IMG/VR virus record: IMGVR_UViG_3300018013_000001
Location: 1 to 64,000 of that record
Direction: 5' to 3' (one strand)
Length of the DNA: 64,000 nucleotides
DNA from: a virus
The position numbers and the translations under genes were made by a program. The notes beneath the pieces were generated by a model. That model ran no database searches, was not told the DNA's origin, and saw only the letters and a list, made by a program, of their open reading frames with translations. Each line of letters opens with the position of its first letter. Position 1 is the stretch's first letter. Shown piece by piece: positions 23,734 to 31,092 of this stretch.

Positions 23734-25118
23734 CCGAAAGTTATCAAGATTTCATAGAGCGAAAGTCTCAGCTTCAAGGGATGGACGGCCTGAAAGCTAA
23801 ATGGATTCCCAGCGTGATGTTCGACTTTCAGGCCTTCTTGACGGAGTGGGCTTTGTTGAGGGCTCGTGCCGCGATCTTTCTGGACTGCGGACTGGGAAAG
23901 ACTTTGATGGAGTTCGTGTGGGCTCAGAATGTGGCAGAAGAAACCAACAAGCCGGTCTTGATTTCATGCCCCTTAGCCGTCAGCTACCAGATGCTCAAGG
24001 AAGCGAACAAGTTCGGAATAGAGCTGCATCGCTCGTCGGATGGGAAGGCGCATAAACCGATCACGGTCACGAACTATCAACGACTTCATCTTTTCAATGA
24101 GGCTGAATTCTCGGGCATGGTGTGCGACGAGTCGGGCATTTTGAAAGGGTATGACGGCGCGACGCGGAAGATCATCACGAACTTCATGCGCAAGATGAAG
24201 TACCGCTTGCTGGCGACGGCGACTCCGGCCCCAAACGACTACATCGAGCTCGGCAACTCGTCGGAAGCTCTCGGCTATCTTGGTTCACCGGAGATGCTGG
24301 TTCGGTTCTTCAAGAACGAGCAGAACAATTCTGATCAAAAGAGCAAATGGGTTGGCAAGGGCGGTGGGACTCCGAAATGGAGATTCAAGGGCCACGCGGA
24401 GGAGCATTTCTGGCGTTGGGTATGCTCTTGGGCACGGGCTGGACGAAAGCCATCTGATGTTGGTCAGTTCTCGGACGAGAAGTTCATTCTGCCCGGCCTG
24501 ATTCAACGCGACTGGATTGTGGAGCCCAGGTCGTTGCCCGAAGGGAAACTATTTCAAGTTCCAGCTTTCAGCCTCTATGAGCAGCGCGAGGAGAGGCGCA
24601 GGACGATTCGCGAGCGGTGTGAGAAGGTTGCAGAATTGGTGTCGGAAAAGAGCCAGCGGCCGGCTGCCGTTTGGTGCCATTTGAATCCCGAGGGGGATCT
24701 TCTGGAGAAGATGATTCCCGACTGCATCCAGGTCAAGGGTGCCGACAGCGACGATGAGAAGGAAGAGAAGTTGATGGCTTTCACCAACCTCCAAGCCGAC
24801 TGCATCGTGAGCAAGAGCCAGATCGCCGGATGGGGCCTTAACTGGCAGCACTGTTGGCACCAGACCCACTTTCCAACCCATTCGTTCGAGCAATGGTTTC
24901 AGTCCGTGCGCCGCTCTCTGCGCTTCGGTCAGACGCGAAAAGTCTTGCTCGATCTGATTTCAACCGAGGGCGAGAAGATCGTGATGGATAACCTGAAATC
25001 CAAAGCTGTCGCCGCTGACAGGATGTTTGATAGGATCGTGGCGCTGATGAGCAAAGAGCTGAAGATAAATCGCCGGGAGCAGTTTGATGAGGCCGAGATG
25101 ATCCCGGCCTGGATGTAG
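23730..25118 (+). CDS. SF2 (SNF2-like) helicase
   Basis: The 462-residue protein has the helicase motifs: LDCGLGKTL (Walker A), ISCPLAVSYQ (Ia region), VCDESGIL (motif II variant), LLATATPAPND (motif III), SKSQIAGWGLNW (V) and FQSVRRSLRFGQTRKV (VI with Arg fingers). Such proteins are common in phages and often stand beside DNA methylases. It overlaps the HNH gene by 4 bases and precedes the N4/N6 methylase, so the three may act as a unit on DNA. Confidence 0.85.
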   Translation: MTESYQDFIERKSQLQGMDGLKAKWIPSVMFDFQAFLTEWALLRARAAIFLDCGLGKTLMEFVWAQNVAEETNKPVLISCPLAVSYQMLKEANKFGIELHRSSDGKAHKPITVTNYQRLHLFNEAEFSGMVCDESGILKGYDGATRKIITNFMRKMKYRLLATATPAPNDYIELGNSSEALGYLGSPEMLVRFFKNEQNNSDQKSKWVGKGGGTPKWRFKGHAEEHFWRWVCSWARAGRKPSDVGQFSDEKFILPGLIQRDWIVEPRSLPEGKLFQVPAFSLYEQREERRRTIRERCEKVAELVSEKSQRPAAVWCHLNPEGDLLEKMIPDCIQVKGADSDDEKEEKLMAFTNLQADCIVSKSQIAGWGLNWQHCWHQTHFPTHSFEQWFQSVRRSLRFGQTRKVLLDLISTEGEKIVMDNLKSKAVAADRMFDRIVALMSKELKINRREQFDEAEMIPAWM

Positions 25119-25129
25119 GAGAGGTGGTC

Positions 25130-26224
25130 ATGGCCGTTCAAGAGCAAAAAGTGACGGAACGATATGCGGTCTACCTCGGGGACGCCATCGAAGTTCTGAA
25201 GAACTTCCGAAAGGAATCCGTTCACCTTTCGATCTACTCCCCGCCGTTCGCCACTTCCGGGGGTGCCCTTTACAGGTATTCATCGAGCGAACGAGATATT
25301 TCAAACTCGTTGAGCTATGAGCAATTCTTCGATCATTATAGCTACCTAATGCATGAAGTGTGGAGGCTGACCATGCCGGGGCGAATCAGTGCGGTCCACT
25401 GCATGGACATCGCTTCTGGGAATACGGGCAACGATCATTTGACCGACTTCCCCGGTGACATTATCCGTCTCCACGCGGGCTGCCGCGAAAAAAACTGCAA
25501 GGCGAATCACTACGACCGCACGAGCGGAAAATGCGGACACGGCCTCTGGCATCACACCGGGCGCTACTGCGTCTGGAAAGAACCTCTCAAGGTGAGGAAC
25601 AGGACGATGGCCAAGCATCTTTTCCACAAGGTTGCCGTGGAAGATTCGGCGCGTTGCAGCCCGGCTCTCGCCGATTATGTTCTGATTTTCAGAAAGAAGG
25701 GTGACAACGCGGTCCCGATTGCTCATCCACGCGGCCTGATCTATTATGCCGGAGAGCGCAAGCCCCCGGCAGACGTGCTTCATTACAAGGGCTGGAAGGG
25801 GGATCAGATTCAGAACAGATACTCGCATTGGATTTGGCGTCAATATGCGTCTGCCTTTTGGGATGACATCCGCGTTGATCACGTTCTGAAGCACCGGCAG
25901 GCTAGGGACGAGCAGGACGAGGACCATGTTCATCCGCTCCAACTGGACGTCATCGACCGGATCGTTACGCTCTGGTCGAATCCTGGAGAGACCGTGTTGA
26001 GCCCATGCGCGGGAGTAGGCAGCGAAGTCTACGGAGCTCTGTGTAATGATCGGAGAGCCATCGGCGTGGAACTCAAGCCGTCCTATTATCGGATGATGCT
26101 GAAAAACATCTCTGAGGCTAAAGTTCGGGAAGATGATGACGAGCCGACCTTCAGTTTTTACGAGAAATCAACAGAGGGGGAAGTTGAGGATGTCGAAGCT
26201 GAAGAGGCCGAAGCAACCGCCTAA
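25130..26224 (+). CDS. N4/N6-type DNA methyltransferase
   Basis: The 364-residue enzyme should methylate adenine N6 or cytosine N4. The catalytic motif is SIYSPPFATSGG (about residues 30-42), and the SAM-binding motif comes near the C terminus, VLSPCAGVGSEVYGAL with AIGVELK, which is the beta-class order. The middle has a Cys/His-rich insertion (GCREKNCKANHYDRTSGKCG), which may bind zinc. The ATG at 25130 has GGAGAGG upstream; a GTG at 25124 is possible. The target sequence cannot be read from the sequence. Confidence 0.85.
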   Translation: MAVQEQKVTERYAVYLGDAIEVLKNFRKESVHLSIYSPPFATSGGALYRYSSSERDISNSLSYEQFFDHYSYLMHEVWRLTMPGRISAVHCMDIASGNTGNDHLTDFPGDIIRLHAGCREKNCKANHYDRTSGKCGHGLWHHTGRYCVWKEPLKVRNRTMAKHLFHKVAVEDSARCSPALADYVLIFRKKGDNAVPIAHPRGLIYYAGERKPPADVLHYKGWKGDQIQNRYSHWIWRQYASAFWDDIRVDHVLKHRQARDEQDEDHVHPLQLDVIDRIVTLWSNPGETVLSPCAGVGSEVYGALCNDRRAIGVELKPSYYRMMLKNISEAKVREDDDEPTFSFYEKSTEGEVEDVEAEEAEATA

Positions 26225-26393
26225 AGAGAAAAGCATGTGCGAATGCGGCGAGGGGTTTGATGTGATCTCGGAATCTCCACGCTTGGCCATGATGCAGTGC
26301 ATTAACAAAAAATGTAATAATTTTGGCAGAACGGCCATCGGTCCTAACCTGAGCTATCTGGAACTGTTGAACAGAATGGAGCGGACGACATGA
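26190..26393 (+). CDS. Small zinc-binding-like protein
   Basis: The 67-residue protein begins inside the methyltransferase end. After a basic start (SKLKRPKQPPKEKS) it has CECG and CINKKC, a probable zinc site, and then LSYLELLNRMERTT. No family is recognised. Confidence 0.55.
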   Translation: MSKLKRPKQPPKEKSMCECGEGFDVISESPRLAMMQCINKKCNNFGRTAIGPNLSYLELLNRMERTT

Positions 26394-26530
26394 AGATCAC
26401 TCAAGAGCAGAAAGGGTTCAACGAGGACATGATTCACCGCAGCGATCTGCTGCACAAAGCTATGGATCCTCCTGGGGAAGCGGGAAAGGCCCCTAGGATG
26501 CCATTTGCCAGCGTCAGGAGCCAATCCTAG
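26390..26530 (+). CDS. 46-residue hypothetical protein
   Basis: The frame starts on ATGA at the stop of the previous gene. The peptide (MKITQEQKGFNEDMIHRSDL...) is helical at first and Pro-rich later. The tight overlap argues for a real gene. Function unknown. Confidence 0.45.
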   Translation: MKITQEQKGFNEDMIHRSDLLHKAMDPPGEAGKAPRMPFASVRSQS

Positions 26531-26581
26531 GCGTTGTCGGGCAAGAACTATAGCAAGGGCCAAGCAAGAAAGGACGGAGAC

Positions 26582-26842
26582 ATGAGAATTTGCAGATGGT
26601 GCCAAGCAGCTTTTGAGCCAAAAGCAAAGAATCAACTCTCATGTTGCCCGCAGCACACGGCGGCATACTGGGCTTGGAAGCGTCCGGTAGCCAGGATAAG
26701 GCGCAAAGCCATGAACAAGAGGATCAGGAAAGGGGTTTCAGGAGGGAAGCGTCTTGTTACAAGGGCTGGACTCAGCCTTGCGGCTGATTGGTTGGCTGAA
26801 AAGTGGAGGGTAACCAACGGAATCCGCTTGGAGTGCGGATAA
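26582..26842 (+). CDS. Small zinc-finger-like protein
   Basis: The 86-residue protein starts MRICRWCQAAFEPKAKNQLS and then CCPQHTAAYWAWKRPVARIRRK, so CxxC and CxxH ligands lie before a basic helix. I chose the ATG at 26582, preceded by AGGACGG, over a TTG at 26534. It may bind DNA. A small hairpin (TCCGC/GCGGA, 26823-26839) covers its last codons, just before palindrome copy 3. Confidence 0.55.
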   Translation: MRICRWCQAAFEPKAKNQLSCCPQHTAAYWAWKRPVARIRRKAMNKRIRKGVSGGKRLVTRAGLSLAADWLAEKWRVTNGIRLECG

Positions 26843-26848
26843 ACAGAA

Positions 26849-26866
26849 AGTCCATTATAATGGACT
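26849..26866. promoter_or_regulatory. Dispersed palindrome copy 3 (perfect)
   Basis: AGTCCATTATAATGGACT is a perfect 18-bp palindrome, the best copy of the set. It is followed by CGGAGAACAAACC and the ATG of the HNH gene at 26880, the same spacing as at 18731. As RNA it could form a 7-bp hairpin with a UAUA loop just before the ribosome binding site. Confidence 0.55.
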
Positions 26867-26879
26867 CGGAGAACAAACC

Positions 26880-27368
26880 ATGGCGATCACGATGCAGATA
26901 AGCCTGCCGGGATTCACGACGAAGGCCCAGCAGAAGTTCAACAAGAGGTCGGGCCAGCTCGTGGCGGCCCTGAATCAGCGGATGCGCAAGAAAGGATTCT
27001 CCGGTAATCTTCCTCTGAAGAAGGGACGCGAGATTCTGGCGTCGGGCGTTGGTCAGCCGTGCAAGTTCTGCGGAGAGCGGATCAAGATCAGCACGATGAG
27101 CCCGGATCATCCGATGCCGATAGCGCGGGGTGGTGATCCCTGGACGATGGAGTGCATCTGCATCTCGTGTCAGAGAGAAAAGGGAGAACTCACGGCCGAG
27201 GAGTTCGCGCAGTTCCTGGCGGACGTCAGGAAATACTCGCCGGAAGCTCAGGCGGATATTCATCAACGGATGAGGGCTGGAGGGGCGTTCGCTAAGATGC
27301 AATTCGCCATGCGTCGAATGATGGCAAGCAAGGACAAGATGCGCGAAGCATTGCCCGGTCAAGTGTAG
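26880..27368 (+). CDS. HNH endonuclease
   Basis: The 162-residue protein has a zinc-ribbon HNH core: GQPCKFCGERIKISTMSPDH, PMPIARGGDPWTMECIC and ISCQREKGELT. The rest is helical and basic. It is probably a homing-type or packaging-related nuclease; its distance from the terminase makes the latter less likely. It has its own palindrome upstream. Confidence 0.75.
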   Translation: MAITMQISLPGFTTKAQQKFNKRSGQLVAALNQRMRKKGFSGNLPLKKGREILASGVGQPCKFCGERIKISTMSPDHPMPIARGGDPWTMECICISCQREKGELTAEEFAQFLADVRKYSPEAQADIHQRMRAGGAFAKMQFAMRRMMASKDKMREALPGQV

Positions 27369-27380
27369 GCAGAATGAGTT

Positions 27381-28052
27381 ATGAGCGAGAGCTGTGGTAG
27401 ATGCCCTCGTTTCCATGAAGGTGATCCAGGAGGCCAAGAAATGATCAAAGATGAGAGGTTTGAACAATGGTGGCGAGAATGGGTAGCTGTTCCGTACATG
27501 CAATCTAAGGATACGGCAAGAGCGGGTTGGGACGCTGCTATAGCCGAGATGCAGAAGCCCCAGGATCTCTCGACCTGCCCAGTGGGGCATTCGAGGGCGG
27601 AGCTGAGAAACATTGATATGGGCCAGCACACTACAAAAAAAGGAGATAATCCCCCGACGCGGGCTACTTTTATGTGCTGCGGAGCTTGCCTTGACCAAGC
27701 TGAGGCCGTCACCAAGGCCGAAGCCGTGACCGTGGAGAGGTGCTCAATACTAGTGTGCGCCCTCTGTACAGAAGGCAATCCTGTTGAGTGGCAAGAGTCC
27801 AAGCAGCGTTGGATTCACCGGGATACCGGCATCACGGTAAAGTGTGGAGCATCTGAGATTCGCTCCCTCCGCCCTGACCCGGACTTCCTGAACCGCGTGC
27901 GGCTGGAGGCGAGGCTGGAAGAGGCCAAGCTGGGATTGCATTACGCCAGTTGTGATCCTAGTCAAGGGGGATGCTGGCAGGAACGGCGCATTGCCGACCT
28001 CAAGCGCCAGATCAGGGAGGAGGGGGTGCAAAGTGGCGGTAAGCCCAGGTAA
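27381..28052 (+). CDS. Hypothetical Cys-rich early protein
   Basis: The 223-residue protein has a start with CGRCPRF, a Trp-rich part (FEQWWREWVAVPYMQSKDTA, typical of phage proteins), several CxxC pairs (MCCGACLD, VCALC) and a coiled C-terminal part (LEARLEEAKLGLHYASCDPS). It may contain more than one zinc site. No function is recognised. Confidence 0.55.
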   Translation: MSESCGRCPRFHEGDPGGQEMIKDERFEQWWREWVAVPYMQSKDTARAGWDAAIAEMQKPQDLSTCPVGHSRAELRNIDMGQHTTKKGDNPPTRATFMCCGACLDQAEAVTKAEAVTVERCSILVCALCTEGNPVEWQESKQRWIHRDTGITVKCGASEIRSLRPDPDFLNRVRLEARLEEAKLGLHYASCDPSQGGCWQERRIADLKRQIREEGVQSGGKPR

Positions 28053-28083
28053 GCCGTACGGGAAAGAGAAAGGGTGGCGAAGC

Positions 28084-28644
28084 ATGTCGATGAGTGAAAG
28101 AGAACTTCAAATCCAAAAGTTTGAGGAAATCTGCCGTCTAACCGCAGAGCTTGCTAAGTCAAAGTTCCAGTTGGCAGCGGCGCAACGTGAGCTTGGCAAG
28201 GCTGCTTCCAATTCTGTGAGGTTTTGTATCGAGCTTCAGCGGGCGCAGGATGAAGTGAAACGCCTCATCAAAGCCAACGAGAAGTTACATGCGAAGTGCG
28301 CGGAGATGCGACAACACCTGGTCCTTCCAGCCATCAATCGGAAAGGATTCTACTGCGTCGTGTGCAATAACGGCCAACCCCGTGACGAGGGTGAGGTCGC
28401 GTGTACCCAGGATGGAACCGAAAAGCACTCTGCCGAGTGCATTCTTGCCGGCGACAACCCCGGCGCGGCTCTGCTGAAGGAACTAACGGCGCTCAGGCGG
28501 GTGAGGGATGCCCTGGAAAGCCTAATGTCTCTCTTAGAGTTGGAACTTACAGGCTTTCCTAAGAATGTTCCGAAGTCCACATGGGCAGCGCAATGGGATG
28601 TTGTCTGTGAGGCTTTGGCTACGTGCCCCAAGGCAAAGGAATGA
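28084..28644 (+). CDS. Coiled-coil early protein with CxxC
   Basis: The 186-residue protein has a long charged helix (residues about 1-75) followed by CVVCNNGQPRDEG and an EKHSAECILA segment that could bind zinc, then another helix. I took the ATG at 28084 because GGGTGGCG precedes it; the open frame upstream lies within the preceding gene. Similar phage proteins exist but have no known role. Only the 150-base gap 28645-28797 follows, with nothing visible in it. Confidence 0.55.
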   Translation: MSMSERELQIQKFEEICRLTAELAKSKFQLAAAQRELGKAASNSVRFCIELQRAQDEVKRLIKANEKLHAKCAEMRQHLVLPAINRKGFYCVVCNNGQPRDEGEVACTQDGTEKHSAECILAGDNPGAALLKELTALRRVRDALESLMSLLELELTGFPKNVPKSTWAAQWDVVCEALATCPKAKE

Positions 28645-28797
28645 CCCCCCGATAGGGTTATGGGAAAGGCTGACACGTTTTGAGCATGGACACTTCCGGA
28701 GCCTATACCCGTTTGCAAAGATTGTGCTCCGAGCTGGCAGTTCCCGATTCAGGTTCCGTTTCAGGTACGGTAGTGGCTGCTGACATAGGAGAATCTA

Positions 28798-29112
28798 ATG
28801 GCAAAACGAATTCAGCGGAAACGCACAAAGGGCTGGAGGATGCCCGAGGGCGTTGTCTACGTTGGGAGGCCGTCCAAATGGGGTAATCCTCTTCCCATGT
28901 CGAGGTATGTTGACGCCCAAACCTGCATAGATGATTATAAAACTCTCGTGTACGTTGAAAAACCAGAATCATTTCGCGACTCAATTAGGAAAGAATTGCG
29001 CGGCAAGGATTTAGCCTGCTGGTGTAGCCTGTCAAGCCCTTGCCACGGGGACATCCTCTTGGAAATAGCGAACGGCCCGCACCAGACATTGAGGCTTTCG
29101 CTGGCGGGGTGA
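28798..29112 (+). CDS. DUF4326 protein
   Basis: The 104-residue protein matches DUF4326: VVYVGRPSKWGNPLPM near the start and LRGKDLACWCSLSSPCHGDI near the end with conserved Cys and His. The function of the family is unknown; it occurs often in phages. GGAGAA precedes the ATG. Confidence 0.75.
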   Translation: MAKRIQRKRTKGWRMPEGVVYVGRPSKWGNPLPMSRYVDAQTCIDDYKTLVYVEKPESFRDSIRKELRGKDLACWCSLSSPCHGDILLEIANGPHQTLRLSLAG

Positions 29113-29165
29113 CGGGCCTGAGCCTGTCGCGGATATGAAGTCAAAGCCGGTTTGACTGAGGAGAT

Positions 29166-29387
29166 ATGGTGATGGTAAAGCGCCGAAAGCGTAGCCGTAA
29201 CATTAAGAAGCAGGAAGCGGTTGTTTCCGCTTTGTGGAACTTTGCCGCAGACATAACAAAGCGGGGGCTGGAAGGTACACAGTGCGCAAATGTGCGTCTC
29301 GGCGTCTCCGTTTCTCTAAAGCATATTGGGACGGCTTTGGGATCAATCATGGACGTCTTCGGATATGATGTTGCGGAAGTTCAATAA
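29166..29387 (+). CDS. Small hypothetical protein
   Basis: The 73-residue protein starts with a basic run (MVMVKRRKRSRNIKKQEAVV) and then becomes hydrophobic and helical (ALWNFAADITKRGLEG, SLKHIGTALGSIMDVFGYDV). GAGGAGAT precedes the ATG. No family is recognised. Confidence 0.55.
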   Translation: MVMVKRRKRSRNIKKQEAVVSALWNFAADITKRGLEGTQCANVRLGVSVSLKHIGTALGSIMDVFGYDVAEVQ

Positions 29388-29479
29388 ACGTGTGAGCAGG
29401 CTCCTCCGTCGCGCTGAGTTCTCCCTCTCCTGCGGCGGAGTCCTGCTCGCCAATGACGAAACATGAAAAGGAGAATGAA

Positions 29480-29839
29480 ATGAAAAAGGTTTGGATGATG
29501 GTTTGCATTTTGGGGATCGTGGGCAACGTCACCTCCGGCCAACAAGGCCAGAAGGTTCCGCAAACATCTCAAGGGCCTCAGATGGTTCAGTTGAGTCCTT
29601 CAGGAAAGCTGGCATTCAGGACCGTTCAGCAGGAGCTTGCACAGCTTCAGGCAGACATCAACGAACTCGTGTCGGCAGAGGTAAAAGTACAGGGCTTGAC
29701 GGGAGAAGGGTGGCAGCTTAATTTTCAGACAGGTATGTTGGTGCGGGTACCTCCCGCAACTCCACCACCAGCCAATCCTCCTGCGGCCCAGCCGGAAAAG
29801 AGCAAGGCGGCCATCGGGCAGGAAAAGCAGAAGCGGTAA
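29480..29839 (+). CDS. Small secreted protein with coiled coil
   Basis: The 119-residue protein has a Sec signal (residues 1-20, KKVWMMVCILGIVGNVTS), then a helical part (LAFRTVQQELAQLQADINEL) and a Pro/Ala-rich C-terminal tail (PPATPPPANPPAAQPE). AAAAGGAGAA lies before the ATG at 29480. It could be an envelope-acting phage protein. The tail is low-complexity, as in cell-wall-spanning linkers. Confidence 0.6.
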   Translation: MKKVWMMVCILGIVGNVTSGQQGQKVPQTSQGPQMVQLSPSGKLAFRTVQQELAQLQADINELVSAEVKVQGLTGEGWQLNFQTGMLVRVPPATPPPANPPAAQPEKSKAAIGQEKQKR

Positions 29840-29850
29840 CGGGAGTTTCG

Positions 29851-29981
29851 CCGGGCGCTCTGCCCTGTCTCTTCCTTGGCGCGGACGATCGTAAAGAGCC
29901 AAGGGTGGCGGGAGAGTAGAGGTTGTTCGTAGTGGAGCCCTGTTCCCTCCCTCGACTGAGGGGACGGGGCAGAGCGCCCGG
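29851..29981 (+). ncRNA. Candidate structured RNA closed by a 19-bp stem
   Basis: CCGGGCGCTCTGCCCTGTC (29851-29869) pairs with 29963-29981 with one G-U pair. Inside are a 7-bp hairpin (CCTTGGC 29874, GCCAAGG 29898) and a 5-bp hairpin with a GACT loop (29949-29962), making a three-way junction. No gene lies in the interval. No U-tract follows the closing stem, so a plain terminator is unlikely; palindrome copy 4 follows at once. Confidence 0.5.
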
Positions 29982-29983
29982 AG

Positions 29984-30001
29984 AGTCTGTTATAATGGAC
30001 T
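29984..30001. promoter_or_regulatory. Dispersed palindrome copy 4
   Basis: AGTCTGTTATAATGGACT differs from the perfect copy at two positions, both of which would still pair as G-U in RNA. It lies 32 bases upstream of the ParB gene and 3 bases after the closing stem of the structured region. Confidence 0.5.
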
Positions 30002-30033
30002 CCTGAAAAAGCGATTGAAATCGGAGGGCCGAA

Positions 30034-30957
30034 GTGGTAAAACGCAAGGCAATGAAGCATAAGCCGATCACGCATCTCAAAGACTTGCATGCTGATCCGC
30101 GCAACGCTCGACTCCACGACAAGCGCAACATCGGCATGATTGAGCAATCGCTTGAGCAGTATGGTGCCGCGCGATCAATCGTGATAGATGAAACCGGCCA
30201 GATTATCGCTGGGCACGGAGTTCTAGAAGGTGCCGCCAACGTGGGGATCGAAAAGGTGATTTCTGTAGAGGCTACCGGCAACGAGATCGTGGCCGTGGTA
30301 CGCCGTGGCCTGACGCCGAAGCAGAAAGCGGAGTTGGCGATTGCCGATAACAGAGCATCAGATTTGAGCGAGATGGACCCTGCAATGCTGAAGTCTCTTT
30401 CCGATGAAGGGCTGGCCGATCTTGACAAGTTCTTCTTCCCGGAGGAATTGACGGCGCTCTTTGCCAATGCTCTCACGGAAGGCGACGCTGAGCACATCAC
30501 GCCCGAAGAAGCGCACAAGACGCTGGCGGAGAGGTTCATTGTGCCTCCGTTCTCCGTGTTGGATGCCCGGCAGGGCTATTGGCAGGACCGCAAGCGGGCT
30601 TGGCTAGCACTGGGGATTCAGAGTGAACTGGGACGCAGGGAAACGAACTGCCCTGGCAGCCCTGGCGATAAGCGTGGCCCGGAGTGGAAACATTTCGCAG
30701 GTGACAAACAAACAAACAAAGCCAAACCTTCAAGGGCGGAGCACTATTCAGAGGCGGCGAATTCAGCGACCCGATTGACGCCAAGAACGCCTTCGGAAAG
30801 CGGATTGCAGAGAGAGAGAGAGAGAGAGAATATCAGCCTTCAAGAGCCAAGGGCGGCTAAACGAATTTCAGCATCGCCGGGCGGTTCACCAAGGCCAGCG
30901 GCAGACTACAGCAAAAGGCAGCGGGGTGATGGAAGGGGAAGGCCGATAGATGGGTAA
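30034..30957 (+). CDS. ParB-like nuclease-domain protein, N-terminal part of a ParB/methyltransferase
   Basis: Residues about 8-110 are a ParB-type domain: ITHLKDLHADPRNARLHDKR, IIAGHGVLEGAANVGIEKV, ELAIADNRASDL. Residues about 165-195 (RFIVPPFSVLDARQGYWQDR) are the start of the methylase half seen in fused phage ParB/DNA-methylase proteins. Behind this the frame runs through CAAA and AG tandem repeats and stops at 30957. The methyltransferase itself is at 31093. The gene starts on GTG with GGAGG 7 bases upstream. The residues after about 200 are polar and may be out of frame with the ancestral protein. Confidence 0.75.
   Translation: MVKRKAMKHKPITHLKDLHADPRNARLHDKRNIGMIEQSLEQYGAARSIVIDETGQIIAGHGVLEGAANVGIEKVISVEATGNEIVAVVRRGLTPKQKAELAIADNRASDLSEMDPAMLKSLSDEGLADLDKFFFPEELTALFANALTEGDAEHITPEEAHKTLAERFIVPPFSVLDARQGYWQDRKRAWLALGIQSELGRRETNCPGSPGDKRGPEWKHFAGDKQTNKAKPSRAEHYSEAANSATRLTPRTPSESGLQRERERENISLQEPRAAKRISASPGGSPRPAADYSKRQRGDGRGRPIDG
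30705..30720 (+). repeat. CAAA tetranucleotide repeat, 4 copies
   Basis: Four uninterrupted CAAA units lie in the linker of the ParB/methyltransferase locus. Each unit gained or lost changes the reading frame. Behind the repeat, frame 0 reads TFKGGALFRGGEFSDPID, which looks more protein-like than the current frame. Confidence 0.8.
30809..30828 (+). repeat. AG dinucleotide repeat, 10 copies
   Basis: Ten AG units read as Arg-Glu repeats in two frames. Length changes of one unit shift the frame by two. It lies about 90 bases after the CAAA repeat and 190 bases before the AGGC repeat, all in one linker. Confidence 0.85.
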
Positions 30958-31075
30958 GAACGCGCGGTGTTTCGGGCAAGATCTGATGCGGGGAGAGAAT
31001 GCGAAATTTAACCTGGGTCGTAGGCAGGCAGGCAGGCAGGCAGGCAGCTTGACGATACAAGCCAGCGAATTCTGA
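30950..31075 (+). CDS. Short frame linking ParB and methyltransferase parts
   Basis: An ATG at 30950 overlaps the end of the ParB frame. Its first residues (MGKNARCFGQDLMRGENAKF) look like the conserved linker of ParB/methyltransferase proteins. The frame then enters the AGGC repeat and stops at 31075. It seems to be a displaced piece of the same protein rather than an independent gene. Confidence 0.4.
   Translation: MGKNARCFGQDLMRGENAKFNLGRRQAGRQAGSLTIQASEF
31022..31045 (+). repeat. AGGC tetranucleotide repeat, 6 copies
   Basis: Six AGGC units separate the small frame at 30950 from the methyltransferase frame. Seven copies (or four) would join the two in one open frame, because the upstream part lies in frame 2 and the downstream part in frame 1. 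Confidence 0.85.
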
Positions 31076-31092
31076 AAGGTGGAAGAAAGGCA

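Noticed and set aside
28680-28886. Small + strand frame overlapping the DUF4326 start
   Set aside because: No ribosome binding site and low-quality sequence; the DUF4326 gene has a good start inside it.
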